Positions 8,698-16,370 of a stretch of DNA of 64,000 nt are shown here, in pieces. Made by a program: the position numbers and the translations under genes. The stretch lies in the NCBI RefSeq assembly GCF_016786305.1, contig NZ_JADWYV010000003.1; one strand, 5' to 3'. The stretch comes from Pseudofrankia nepalensis (GTDB lineage Bacteria > Actinomycetota > Actinomycetes > Frankiales > Frankiaceae). The notes below the pieces were generated by a model. That model had not been told where the DNA came from and did no database searches. It saw nothing but the letters and a program-made list of their open reading frames with translations. Each line of letters begins with the position of its first letter. The stretch's first letter is position 1.

Positions 8698-8970
8698 TCA
8701 GCAAGACCCGCAGACTGCCGAATTGCTCGATTTTGAGATCAAGAGCGGCTACGAACACCAGCGCCGCGCGACGGCTGCGCGCCGCGCGGGCGCGCCGTGC
8801 TCGCCGGCGCGTCGCGATACCGAGCGCGGGTTCCCGGACTGCCACGGGCCACTCAATCGGTTCACTCCTCGCAGTCAGCGTCGGTTGCGGGCAGTCTCAC
8901 GTCCCTGCACGTTGGCAGCAATCGACCGCATCCGGCCCAGGACCGTTCCTACTCTCCTATAATCCCACCC
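8698..8970. other. Spacer right of the IS, no gene seen
   Basis: It begins with the right-hand 14-bp target duplication. Base composition drops towards the AT-richer gene that starts at 8971, and TATAAT at 8958-8963 sits just upstream of that start and could be its -10 box. The upstream in-frame extension of the next gene has poor coding character. Confidence 0.4.
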
Positions 8971-11306
8971 ATGGCGGGCACGCTGATCTTCAGCATAAGT
9001 GCAACTCACGTATTTCAAAGGAAATTTGACACTGAAAGCCTCGCGATCGCATTGGGCGATTGCCACTGGTATATCATTACTAGACGGCCATCCGTTAGGA
9101 TAGCGCGCGAATCCGTTGACTTGAGGGATGAGATTATAACCCTCGATGTCGTTACCCGCGAGTCAATCGCCGGCCCACCGAAAACCTACCATCTAGGTGC
9201 GGACCTTGCGGGGATCGATGAAACTCGACATTTTGCGGTGCATGCCGACGGCGCCTATTTCTCTCTGCAGGCGAGAAACGGACTAATTCATGGAGATAGC
9301 TGGGCCTTGGCGTCTCTCCTTTCTGGAGCTAGTGCTGAGCTTGCCCGGCAAGAGGTTCTTTATATTGGCCAAGCATTTGGTCACGGGAACGTCAATGCTT
9401 GGGCGCGAACATCGCAGCATAGGAAGTTGCAGCGGATCTATGAAGACCACTGGGATAGCGGGTGGGACATATATGTTGCTCCATTGAGGTTGGACGAGTC
9501 GGCGTGGGAGTCGGATGATCACATAGAGGACCTTGAGCCCGGCCCGAGTTTCGAGGGATACTATTCAAGCTTCATAAGCATGGACCGTGAGTTACGGAAG
9601 CCAGCCGTCGATCTAATCGAACATGCTCTGATTTCNNNNNNNNNNATTTTAATCCGCCGTATAACGAGCTTCTCAAAGAGTGGAAGGTGTCGAATCCAAC
9701 CGGAGCAATGAGACAGATGCAGGCGGCAGGATTCAGGTTATTGCAGGTACATCTAAACGGCTGGATGGGTCTGGCGCGTTTCTACTCGCAGCAAGAGTCG
9801 GAGCTGCTTCGGAGCCGCCTTATCTCGCATGATATCCCCCCAGAACCTCGACGCCCGGCGCTAAGAGGTATTAGCGCTACTCACTTGAGCGATTGGCGAT
9901 TTCAGGCTCATCTTGTGCGCGAAGGCTCCGCCGTCTTCTCAAACCTCGATGAATACTCTGGTGTCGAGCTACGAGTATTCGGCAATGACGCTCCGCCGAT
10001 TCGCGTTCCTCCAGAAGTCGCGCTGCCAAATATCCCTGCCCCGGCAACTTCCCCGTCTTCTCGGTCCCAGGATACTGCAACCAGGGATAAGTCCGCTCCG
10101 AAGGCGATACGAAAAGAGATTGAGGCTGCGCGCGAAGAGCGGCGCAAACTTGAAGAGCCTCTATCTTACCCGGCAGAGCCAACCTACGATGCCAACAACG
10201 GAACGATCACCATCGGAATGTACTCGGATGGCGCTCCCTCGCGGTGGTATCTGCATTCTGTCGAAAGTGGCAGGGTGGAGCATGGGCTGATCATCGGTGA
10301 CGAGGGGGGCGGAAAATCGAACGCCTTACGCGTTGTGATTCTCGAGGCGGCCCGCTCGCAGTTGTTCCAAGTATTTCCGGCCGATCCATCAAACTCAAAT
10401 CAGTTTTCCGCAAAGTGGTCGAAAGCCGTTCGGGATAAAAGACAGATCGCCACAAACCTTAGTGGCACGATAAGAAACCTCGAACTTCTGAACCGCGACA
10501 TAGATAGGCGTAATGAAAGTCGTAGCCATGGATCACCAACACGGTCAAATCCGGGCATTATATTCGCGATCGATGACGCCGACGAGGCCTTTGCCAACGC
10601 CCGTGTCGCCGTACTAGCCGAAAGGATTATTAGGGACGGGGGTGAGGTTGGAATCGGTCTTGTGGCTGTGGTCCGCGATGTAGAAAAACTGGCAGTCCAC
10701 AGCCGTGGACTAGTCGGAGATCTGATAGGAGTCAGGAACAAAATCGCCTTCATGCCGAAGGGGCACTATATACTGGCTGCTCTATCCGCGACCTATGGCC
10801 CTCGCCGCGGCACCGTTCTCTCCAAGGCGGTCAAAGCTACGTATGTCCTTCACTGGAATGATGTGCAGTCGACGGTGGGTCAGGTTGTAGGAATTGCTCC
10901 CCGCCATTACAGCTCGGACGAGGCCAAGATGTGGGTCCCCCGTTACTTAGGTGAGAATGCCGGGTCCCTTATCGAGTGGCAAGGCGTCGAAGGCGATCGG
11001 CGGTCGTGGTGGACGATTGACGCGATTTCGGCGCGTCAATGGTATCTCCGGTGGACGCGCGATGGCTGGACACTGATTAACGTCTACTCGGCCGGCAGTG
11101 GCGAGACCAGCTGCGCCGACGCTATCGCGTGGGCAGAGACCGCCTTGGAGTATCGATTTACGATATCTCTCGGCCGATGGAGAATTGGACCGTCCACTGG
11201 TGAGGAGAATCTCATCGCGCTCTACGCCGATACGGAAAACATCCCTCTCTCGAAAGGGCTGGCCGCTTCCAAGGTTTGGCCGACTCCGGACCTCGGTCCC
11301 GCCTAA
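8971..11306 (+). CDS. GIY-YIG-like / FtsK-HerA-like ATPase fusion protein (crosses gap)
   Basis: The frame from ATG 8971 is interrupted by ten Ns at 9636-9645 and resumes in another frame at 9648. The join (HALIS, then FNPPYN) reads like one conserved stretch, so only a few bases are probably missing. Total length is about 775 residues. The N-terminal part has LYIGQAFG, an Arg and His in WARTSQHRKLQRIYE, and EHALI then PPYN. These echo GIY-YIG nuclease positions, though the GIY strand itself is unclear. The C-terminal part has Walker A IIGDEGGGKSN near 10.3 kb and Walker B IIFAIDDAD near 10.56 kb, as in FtsK/HerA translocases. G+C is clearly lower than in neighbours (about half in 9001-9060), so it was acquired separately. 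Function is unknown; DNA processing or defence is plausible. Confidence 0.7.
9636..9645. other. Assembly gap inside the fusion gene
   Basis: Ten Ns stand for a gap of unknown size. With exactly ten bases the two halves are out of frame, so the true gap length is not ten, or a frameshift is present. Confidence 0.95.
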
Positions 11307-11308
11307 GG

Positions 11309-11536
11309 ATGGAGAAAGTAATAGGTAGTTATCGGCGAGCGTGGCGGCAGCTGAGCATGGTTGGATACCGGCCGCTAGACAGCCGTTTAGCATCGCCAAG
11401 CCGCGACACTGGCCGACCTGGGCGGGCAACGTCCGACGCGGTCCGGGCTGTGGGTAGCATCGCTGGATGGTGGGGGACGACAGCGGATGAATTGGATCGA
11501 TCTTGCAATCGGACGATTGAGTTAATCGCCGGTTAG
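11309..11536 (+). CDS. Small hypothetical protein downstream of the fusion gene
   Basis: 75 residues beginning two bases after the stop of the ATPase fusion, with AAGG just before the ATG. It shares the intermediate base composition of that gene. It has no signal peptide, membrane helix or motif that I recognise. Its position suggests a small partner co-translated with the fusion protein. It could also be a chance frame. Confidence 0.4.
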   Translation: MEKVIGSYRRAWRQLSMVGYRPLDSRLASPSRDTGRPGRATSDAVRAVGSIAGWWGTTADELDRSCNRTIELIAG

Positions 11537-11781
11537 CCAATAGGTCAGCAGGCGCATACGACGGTTCAGGCGGACGGCGGGGGCCGGCTTTGCAAGGCAG
11601 GGATCAGGAGCGCTGCCGGTGTACCCATCTCTGTACCCGAGCCGGCGGACCGCGCCGGACGGTGGTAGACGCCGTCGGTAGCGCTCAGCTGAGCGACCGG
11701 GCGGCATGGATCGCCGCGGACATCAGTGGACGTCCCGCCCTTCCTCTTAATCCGCTGCTCAGACGAAGTCTTCACGGGATC
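11537..11781. other. Spacer without a convincing gene
   Basis: Several overlapping frames are open but none shows coding bias. It contains the palindrome GCTCAGCTGAGC near 11686. No recognisable integrase remnant could be read on either strand. Confidence 0.4.
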
Positions 11782-12144
11782 CTACCGAACGGTCCACGGT
11801 GGCGGGCTCGCGCTACGTCTGGCCAGCTGCTCGTCCAGTGGAAAGTCGTGCAAGACAAGGCGCCGCGCAGCTTCGTCACGTTCCTGCTCCGTGAACAGGT
11901 CTTCGAACCAGGGAAGACAGGCTGCAAACTCGACGCTGGAAGCCAGCTCGCGTAGCTCCCATAACCGAGCAAACCCATACGAGGTACGTCGAGGATCGCT
12001 AAGAAGCCGTTTCGTGGCTTCAACAGCCCCGAGTTCTTCCACCATGGCAAGGAACTGCCTTGGATCATAGCCGCGGCCCCTAACTCGATCGACCTCGGAC
12101 AGAACGTGACGCTGAAACTCGGTCGCAAGACTTGAATCCGGCAT
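11782..12144 (-). CDS. Conserved hypothetical protein of the element
   Basis: 120 residues with an ATG start and AGAGGGAAG upstream. The helical protein has the pattern EFQRHVLSEVDR, FLAMVEELGAVEATKRLL, GFARLWELREL, WFEDLFTEQERDEAARRL. This pattern, with a Gly-rich turn before an AAKxLL helix and a FTxxE stretch, is one I associate with a widespread small actinobacterial family of unknown function. It lies near the right end of the element and points inwards. Confidence 0.6.
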   Translation of the reverse strand: MPDSSLATEFQRHVLSEVDRVRGRGYDPRQFLAMVEELGAVEATKRLLSDPRRTSYGFARLWELRELASSVEFAACLPWFEDLFTEQERDEAARRLVLHDFPLDEQLARRSASPPPWTVR

Positions 12145-12491
12145 CTCTGGAACTTCCCTCTATCCCACAAAGAAGTCGCCACAGCTCCACGAGTCGCCCT
12201 GGCGCCGCGCGTCGAGCATGGCCCAAGGCAGGCCAGAATAGTAGTAAGTCGCCAACGATGTGTGGTGTATGCCACAAGATGTCGCAATAGAGCTAGCTTG
12301 CACCATCGAGGCCCGCGCCGGGCGCTTGCTTCGAAGCCGTCAGAGCCGTCCGCAGTTGGCCCGGGCGAGCCTGACCTCACGGCAACCCTGACGGCAACGG
12401 GGGTGGACGTCGGTGGACGACCATGGACGGCCGGGCCACCTGGCGCAGGACCGGCGGACGTCCGTGGACCGGGGCAGACTCGCCAGCCACA
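12145..12491. promoter_or_regulatory. attR-proximal region with repeated GGACG boxes
   Basis: No gene is seen. Five TGGAC/CGGAC-type boxes lie within 12403-12470 (GTGGACGTC, GTGGACGAC, ATGGACGGC, GCGGACGTC, CGTGGACC), directly beside the att core. Repeated short boxes next to an att core are typical of integrase or excisionase arm sites. No protein that would bind them is present. Confidence 0.4.
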
Positions 12492-12536
12492 CCTGAAAAG
12501 CGGAAGGTCGGCGGTTCGACCCCGCCCCTGCCCACC
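12492..12536 (+). repeat. attR core, duplicated tRNA-Phe 3' half
   Basis: Exact copy of 844-888. Only the 3' half of the tRNA is present, so this is not a functional tRNA gene. It marks the right end of the integrated element. Confidence 0.9.
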
Positions 12537-12556
12537 CATAGCTAGCAGGCAAGACA

Positions 12557-12583
12557 GAAGCCACCGGCGGCGCCGGTGGCTTC
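12557..12583 (+). terminator. Rho-independent-like terminator after attR
   Basis: A 12-bp perfect stem, GAAGCCACCGGC with GCCGGTGGCTTC, encloses a 3-nt loop and is followed by TTTGG. It was probably the original terminator of tRNA-Phe before the element inserted. Confidence 0.7.
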
Positions 12584-12616
12584 TTTGGTCTCAGTTGCCC
12601 CCGGCTACCCCGGACG

Positions 12617-13247
12617 ATGATCGCGGTGTGTGGCGATCTGGCCCAGACCGCACGGCCGGCGGAGTTGGCGGCGCCGCGCGTGTTCCCCGACGCGCTTCCG
12701 GCGTCGGCGCTGGTCGTACCCGGCAATCATGATCTACCCGACTGGCCTGTGTGGACGCGGTTCATCCGGCCATGGCGAACCTGGCGCCGGCGCATCGACA
12801 CCGACCCGCACAGCCCGATCACCCGCACCACCGACGGAGCAGATTGGTCGCCGTCGGCGTCAACACCGCCCGGCTCTGGGGCCCGCGCACCGACTGGTCA
12901 CGCGGCCGGATCAACCTCCGGCAGCTGTCCGCCGTCCTGGCGGCCTTCGACGAGGCACCGAACGACGATCTACGTGTGCTCGTCGCGCACCATCCCTTTC
13001 TACTGGTCCCCTCGGCGGGCAGCCGCGGGCTGGTCGGACGATCGGGCCTCGCGCCGCGGCACCTGCGCCGGCGCGCGGACCTGCTGCTCGGCGGGCACCT
13101 GTACCAGGCCTACAGCGGTCTGGCCGACGGCCTGGTCGTCGCGCAGCGCGGCACCGCGTTCTCGAACCGGACCTCGACGAGTTCAGCTCGGCCGTTCAAC
13201 GCATCGACACGTTCTTTCGCCGCACGGCCCAGCCGTACCGTCCGTGA
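12617..13247 (+). pseudogene. Metallophosphoesterase fragment, frameshifted and 5' truncated
   Basis: The first frame contains VCGDLAQTAR and PGNHDLPDW, the second and third metal-binding blocks of calcineurin-like phosphoesterases. Around 12840 the sense moves to another frame with VGVNTARLWGPRTDW, LRVLVAHHPF and LLLGGHLYQAY, the later histidine blocks. The first block (D-x-H near the N terminus) is missing. A further shift occurs near 13170. The fragment starts only 80 bp outside attR. Such enzymes cleave phosphate esters or cyclic nucleotides, but this copy cannot be functional. Confidence 0.75.
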
Positions 13248-13429
13248 GAAATCCAAGAGTGGAATCCAGGCCGAGCGTCCGGGTCGAAATAATTACCGTA
13301 TCGGCCCGCCTCGGCCTTCGTCGGCGATGGCGCATTTGACGGTGCTGACGGTGTCGCCGAGCGTTTCTCCAGCTTGTCGGTAAGATTGGCCGTCTTCTTG
13401 CGGGCGCGGTCCGGATTCAACGGGGCGCG

Positions 13430-13714
13430 TCATCCACCCGTTCGCGAGCGAGAAGAATCGTACGCGCTCTGAGGTCGGGCGACGAGACCGTCCTCGTGCG
13501 CCCGCCAGGCGAGGTCGAGCTTGGTGCGGGTGGGCCGGCCGACCGCCTCGTACTTCCGCTTCACGCGGTCGAGATACTGCTTCGCGGTGCCCGGGCGAAT
13601 GCCGGCCCGGCGAGCGGTCGCGTCGAGGGTGAGTCCGGCGACGTAGGCGAGAAGTACGACGGTCTCCTGTCGGGACAGGCGTGGACGCTCCAGCGGGCTG
13701 TCGTCGTCTGCCAT
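13430..13714 (-). CDS. Small LuxR-type HTH regulator
   Basis: 94 residues, nearly all one LuxR/GerE-type helix-turn-helix: LSRQETVVLLAYVAGLTLDATARRAGIRPGTAKQYLDRV with KRKYEAVGR. The ATG is preceded by GGAGG eight bases upstream. There is no receiver domain. It lies next to a second HTH gene (13561-14034) on the same strand and diverges from the RiPP precursor gene, so it is a candidate regulator of that operon. Confidence 0.75.
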   Translation of the reverse strand: MADDDSPLERPRLSRQETVVLLAYVAGLTLDATARRAGIRPGTAKQYLDRVKRKYEAVGRPTRTKLDLAWRAHEDGLVARPQSAYDSSRSRTGG

Positions 13715-14034
13715 TTTTCAGCCTCCGGTGGGCTCGGGTCAATGCCATCAGAAGTACTACGCGATCCAGGGGTATTTCTGCCGTCGAGCAGCACGAGCGC
13801 GCTGGCCAGCGCCGTACGGTTCACGGCGCCGAGCTCGCGGTGGGCGCGGCCGGGATGGGACCGGCCGAGACAGGAGCCGAGACAGGAGTCGACGGTCCGG
13901 ACGCCGATGTCGAGCCGGTCGGCGATCAGGTCGCCGGTGAGGGCCTCGCCGGTGAGGCCCTCGATGGCGACGTCGGCGACTTCCCATTCGCGGGAGGCGG
14001 GCCGGTCGCCCCGGCTGGCCAACACGGGCCCCAT
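13561..14034 (-). CDS. Second LuxR-type HTH protein, with internal microduplications
   Basis: The ATG at 14034 has AGGAGG four bases upstream. The N terminus is a LuxR-type HTH (ASREWEVADVAIEGL, IADRLDIGVRTVDS, LGAVNRTALASAL). Two in-frame tandem duplications interrupt it, giving LTGEALTG before the first helix and CLGSCLG after the recognition helix. The natural end is probably near 13770. The open frame runs on about 150 nt into the next gene, so a frameshift or lost stop is likely. With 13430-13714 it forms a two-gene regulatory unit upstream of the RiPP operon. Confidence 0.45.
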   Translation of the reverse strand: MGPVLASRGDRPASREWEVADVAIEGLTGEALTGDLIADRLDIGVRTVDSCLGSCLGRSHPGRAHRELGAVNRTALASALVLLDGRNTPGSRSTSDGIDPSPPEAEKWQTTTARWSVHACPDRRPSYFSPTSPDSPSTRPLAGPAFARAPRSSISTA

Positions 14035-14296
14035 CACGCCTCCTCACGGGTGGCCGACACGTGGTCACCGAGGTATTCGTCGCCCGGGGGTGGGCGGATT
14101 GGTCGAGGTGGATCGATTACCCGCCCTGACTGCTGGCCGTCAAGACGGCCGAACTGTCGTGTTTACCCCGGCCTCCGCGGAGCGTCTGATCTGCGTAGTG
14201 GTTCGTCGCGGGAAACCGAGCGGCGCGCCACTGAGGACGGTCCGGTGCCCGCCGGACCGTGACCATGCCGGCGACACGCCGGAAAGGAGGTGTCCC
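14035..14296 (+). promoter_or_regulatory. Divergent promoter region of the RiPP operon
   Basis: This 262-bp spacer separates the HTH genes from the precursor. It contains a perfect hairpin, GGCCGT-caag-ACGGCC (14135-14150), that could be an operator or a leader structure. It ends with AAAGGAGGTG (14283-14292), the strongest ribosome binding site in the window, serving the precursor ATG at 14297. Confidence 0.5.
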
Positions 14297-14407
14297 ATGC
14301 TGCGCATCATCGACAAGGTCGAAGAGAAGTACTTCTCGGCCGACGCGACGGTCGCACCAGGAGGCTGGTGCTGCCACTGCCACTGCACCGTGGCGGTCTC
14401 GGCCTAG
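14297..14407 (+). CDS. TOMM/LAP precursor peptide, core CCHCHCT
   Basis: 36 residues. The ATG lies four bases after AAAGGAGGTG. Residues 1-23 are a charged amphipathic leader (MLRIIDKVEEKYFSADA) ending in P-G-G. The core from W24 is rich in heterocyclisable residues: C25, C26, C28, C30, T31, S35, with H27 and H29 between the cysteines. It directly precedes genes for a leader-binding E1-like protein, SagB dehydrogenases and a YcaO enzyme. Those would convert Cys/Thr/Ser to thiazoles and (methyl)oxazoles. Cleavage after GG is the obvious leader site, by the CPBP protease or the exporter route. The mature product would alternate azoles and histidines, which suggests metal binding, by inference. 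I know of no described product with this core. Confidence 0.85.
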   Translation: MLRIIDKVEEKYFSADATVAPGGWCCHCHCTVAVSA

Positions 14408-14414
14408 CGCCGAT

Positions 14415-14498
14415 GGCCGGGCTCGGCGTCATGCCGGGCCCGGCCCCCTTCATGCCTGTCCAGAAAACGACACGGGCCTGTCCAGAAAACGACACGGG
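14415..14498 (+). promoter_or_regulatory. Intergenic hairpin plus 22-bp tandem duplication after the precursor
   Basis: GGCCGGGC (14415-14422) pairs with GCCCGGCC (14438-14445), eight bases after the precursor stop. Such a hairpin can stop part of the transcripts and so favour precursor over enzymes. An exact 22-bp unit then occurs twice (14455-14476 and 14477-14498). Confidence 0.6.
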
Positions 14499-14523
14499 CT
14501 CAGACGACGACAAAGGGAGGATC

Positions 14524-15564
14524 GTGACGGAGCCGAATGACCAGTCAGCGCGACTGGTCCGCAATCCGCACCTCGTGGTCGTGCAGTGTACCGAAGACGA
14601 GGTCCTGGTCCGCCACGGCGCGCGGTCCCGGTATTCCCGGGTGCTGCGCGACGATGGCCGGAACCGGGCGCTGGGGCCGCTGCTGCGGGCGTTCGAACGA
14701 CCCGTCGGCCCCGACGACGTGGCGAACCGGCTGGCCGACCGGATCACGCGCGAGCAGTTCGACCAGCTCGTCGCGCAGCTGAGCGACGACGGCGTCCTGG
14801 TCAAGGAGGGCTCCGGCACGTTCTCGCTGTACCGGGGCGTCGCCGGTGGGAAACCGATCGAGGGTCTCGGTGCCGCCACCGTCGGCGTCATCGGCCTGGG
14901 CCAGATCGGCGCGCAGGTCGCCGCCCAGCTCACCGAGCTGGGAGTGGGTGGCGTCGAGGCGCTCGCGGCCGGCGACGGCAAGCCCGCCGCGGCGGCATGG
15001 TCGGCGCATCTCAACGGCTCGGCCGGCGCGGTGCCGGTACGGCCGGGATCGGTCGACGACGACCCGGACACCGTCGGCGCGATCGTCGACGACACCGATG
15101 TCGTCGTCCTCGCGCTGGAGGGTTTCCGGCCGGCGCTGCTGCACCGGGTGAACCGTGTGGCGGTCGCCGCCGGCCGGCCGTGGCTGCCGGTGTACGCCGA
15201 CGGCAGCGAGATGATCGTCGGTCCGCTGGTCGTGCCCGGCGAGTCGGCCTGTTACAACGAGCACGAGATCCAGCACGAGTCCTCCCGGGTCCTGCGTCGC
15301 GAATACCTGCTGTACAGCGAGGAGCAGGCCGGGCAGTCGGCGGGGGGCCTGCCCGCGCTGCTGCCGCCATTCGCCGCCATCGCGGCCTCCTGGGCTGTCG
15401 TAGCACTCATCCCGTTCCTCGCCGACGGCGCGAGCTTCCTCGTCGGCCGGGCGATCCGGATCGACTTCGAACGGCTGGAGATCACCCAGGAGCACGTGCT
15501 GCGCCTGCCACGTTGCCCGGTCTGCTCACCGCACCGTCCGGCGTTCCGGCACCCGTTCCTGTAG
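14524..15564 (+). CDS. TOMM E1-like partner protein (leader-peptide binding, ocin-ThiF type)
   Basis: 346 residues. The GTG at 14524 has GGGAGG just upstream. An open extension to 14290 overlaps the precursor and is not used. Residues about 10-110 form the winged-helix RiPP recognition element that binds the leader. From about 118 a Rossmann segment begins, VGVIGLGQIGAQ, as in ThiF/E1 proteins. The C terminus has CPVC, half of a zinc site. In this pathway the protein presents the precursor to the YcaO enzyme, which needs it for cyclodehydration. It is the first enzyme gene of the operon, 117 bp after the precursor. Confidence 0.85.
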   Translation: MTEPNDQSARLVRNPHLVVVQCTEDEVLVRHGARSRYSRVLRDDGRNRALGPLLRAFERPVGPDDVANRLADRITREQFDQLVAQLSDDGVLVKEGSGTFSLYRGVAGGKPIEGLGAATVGVIGLGQIGAQVAAQLTELGVGGVEALAAGDGKPAAAAWSAHLNGSAGAVPVRPGSVDDDPDTVGAIVDDTDVVVLALEGFRPALLHRVNRVAVAAGRPWLPVYADGSEMIVGPLVVPGESACYNEHEIQHESSRVLRREYLLYSEEQAGQSAGGLPALLPPFAAIAASWAVVALIPFLADGASFLVGRAIRIDFERLEITQEHVLRLPRCPVCSPHRPAFRHPFL

Positions 15565-15575
15565 GGAGACCTGAC

Positions 15576-16370
15576 GTGGCGCTCGACCACCTGCTTCGCC
15601 GGACGCTCGAACAGACGCTGATCCCGTCGCCGAACGTCACGGCCCTGGCGCCCAGCAAGGCGTCCGGCTTCGTCGACCGCGTGACCCCGGACAACGTCGA
15701 CGTCGGCGAGCTGTTCCACCTCAACAGCCGGCTGTCCCGGCACCAACCCGACAACCGGCTGACCGCCGCCGAGATGGCCGACGTCCACGACTGGTACTTC
15801 ACCACCTGCGGCCGGCACCGCGCCGACGACTTCGTCGGGGCGGCGAACGACGTACGCCGTCCGCACGCCGGCCTCAGCGGGCCCCTGGCCCAGGTGCTCG
15901 CCCCGTTCGGGACCGGCGGGCGGCTGGCCAGGCTGCTCTACGCCTGCGACCTGATGGTGGTGGACGGCTCGGTCGTCTGCCGGCAGCAGCCCGACGAGGA
16001 CGCGCTCTGGGTGGAGCACCGGCTCGGCGGTCCGCGGGGACTCGCCGACGCCGTGCCCGACGCCGCGTCGGCCGCCGCGCTTCGCGCGACCGACCAGGTA
16101 CTCGTACTGGTCGGCGTGCCGTGGCGGACGATGCTCGGCGGCGGCCCGCGCGGCTACCGCCGGATGCTCATGGACGCCGGCGTGCTACTCGACGTGGTGC
16201 TCGGGCTCGCGCAGCAGGCCGACCTGCGGCCACGGCCGGTCCTCGACTTCTACGACGACGAGATCGACACGCTGCTGCACTGCGACGGGTTGGAGCGCTC
16301 GGCTCTGGCGCTCGTGCCGCTGCTGCCACCCGCGGAGCCTCTGGAGAAATCCCATGACGACGACGCCTGA
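15576..16370 (+). CDS. SagB-like nitroreductase-fold protein (divergent paralogue)
   Basis: 264 residues. The GTG at 15576 has AGGGAGA upstream. It looks like a diverged SagB-type domain: ELFHLNSRLSRHQPD resembles the opening of SagB proteins. Its second half (RGYRRMLMDAGVLLDVVLGLA, PVLDFYDDEIDTLLHCDGLERSALALVPL) matches the C-terminal pattern of SagB nitroreductases. The FMN-phosphate-binding arginine pair is not obvious. It overlaps the following SagB gene by 17 bp. The two may form a heterodimeric azoline oxidase, or this one may be a structural partner. Confidence 0.6.
   Translation: MALDHLLRRTLEQTLIPSPNVTALAPSKASGFVDRVTPDNVDVGELFHLNSRLSRHQPDNRLTAAEMADVHDWYFTTCGRHRADDFVGAANDVRRPHAGLSGPLAQVLAPFGTGGRLARLLYACDLMVVDGSVVCRQQPDEDALWVEHRLGGPRGLADAVPDAASAAALRATDQVLVLVGVPWRTMLGGGPRGYRRMLMDAGVLLDVVLGLAQQADLRPRPVLDFYDDEIDTLLHCDGLERSALALVPLLPPAEPLEKSHDDDA

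Larger units (their letters stand above)
889..12536. mobile_element. Integrative element in tRNA-Phe (AICE-like, no integrase seen)
   Basis: About 11.6 kb lies between the 45-bp att repeats. The cargo matches actinomycete integrative and conjugative elements: an FtsK/TraB-type DNA translocase with a small conserved upstream gene, an XRE regulator, a second XRE regulator with a long C-terminal domain, a Nudix hydrolase (in pSAM2 the Nudix protein Pif gives conjugal immunity) and an HD phosphohydrolase. An IS481 insertion and an AT-richer cargo gene interrupt it. No tyrosine or serine integrase, excisionase or replication initiator is visible in either strand. Part could be hidden in the gap at 9636-9645, but that gap falls inside a gene. 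The element is probably immobile without help in trans. Confidence 0.8.

Noticed and set aside
11566..11955. Integrase remnant near attR
   Set aside because: No R-H-R-Y box or serine-recombinase motif could be read in any frame.
12492..12536. A second tRNA-Phe gene
   Set aside because: Only the 3' half is present; acceptor 5' strand, D arm and half the anticodon arm are missing. It is the att duplicate.
14290..14523. Longer start for the E1-like TOMM protein
   Set aside because: The extension runs through the precursor in another frame, while a GTG with GGGAGG lies at 14524.
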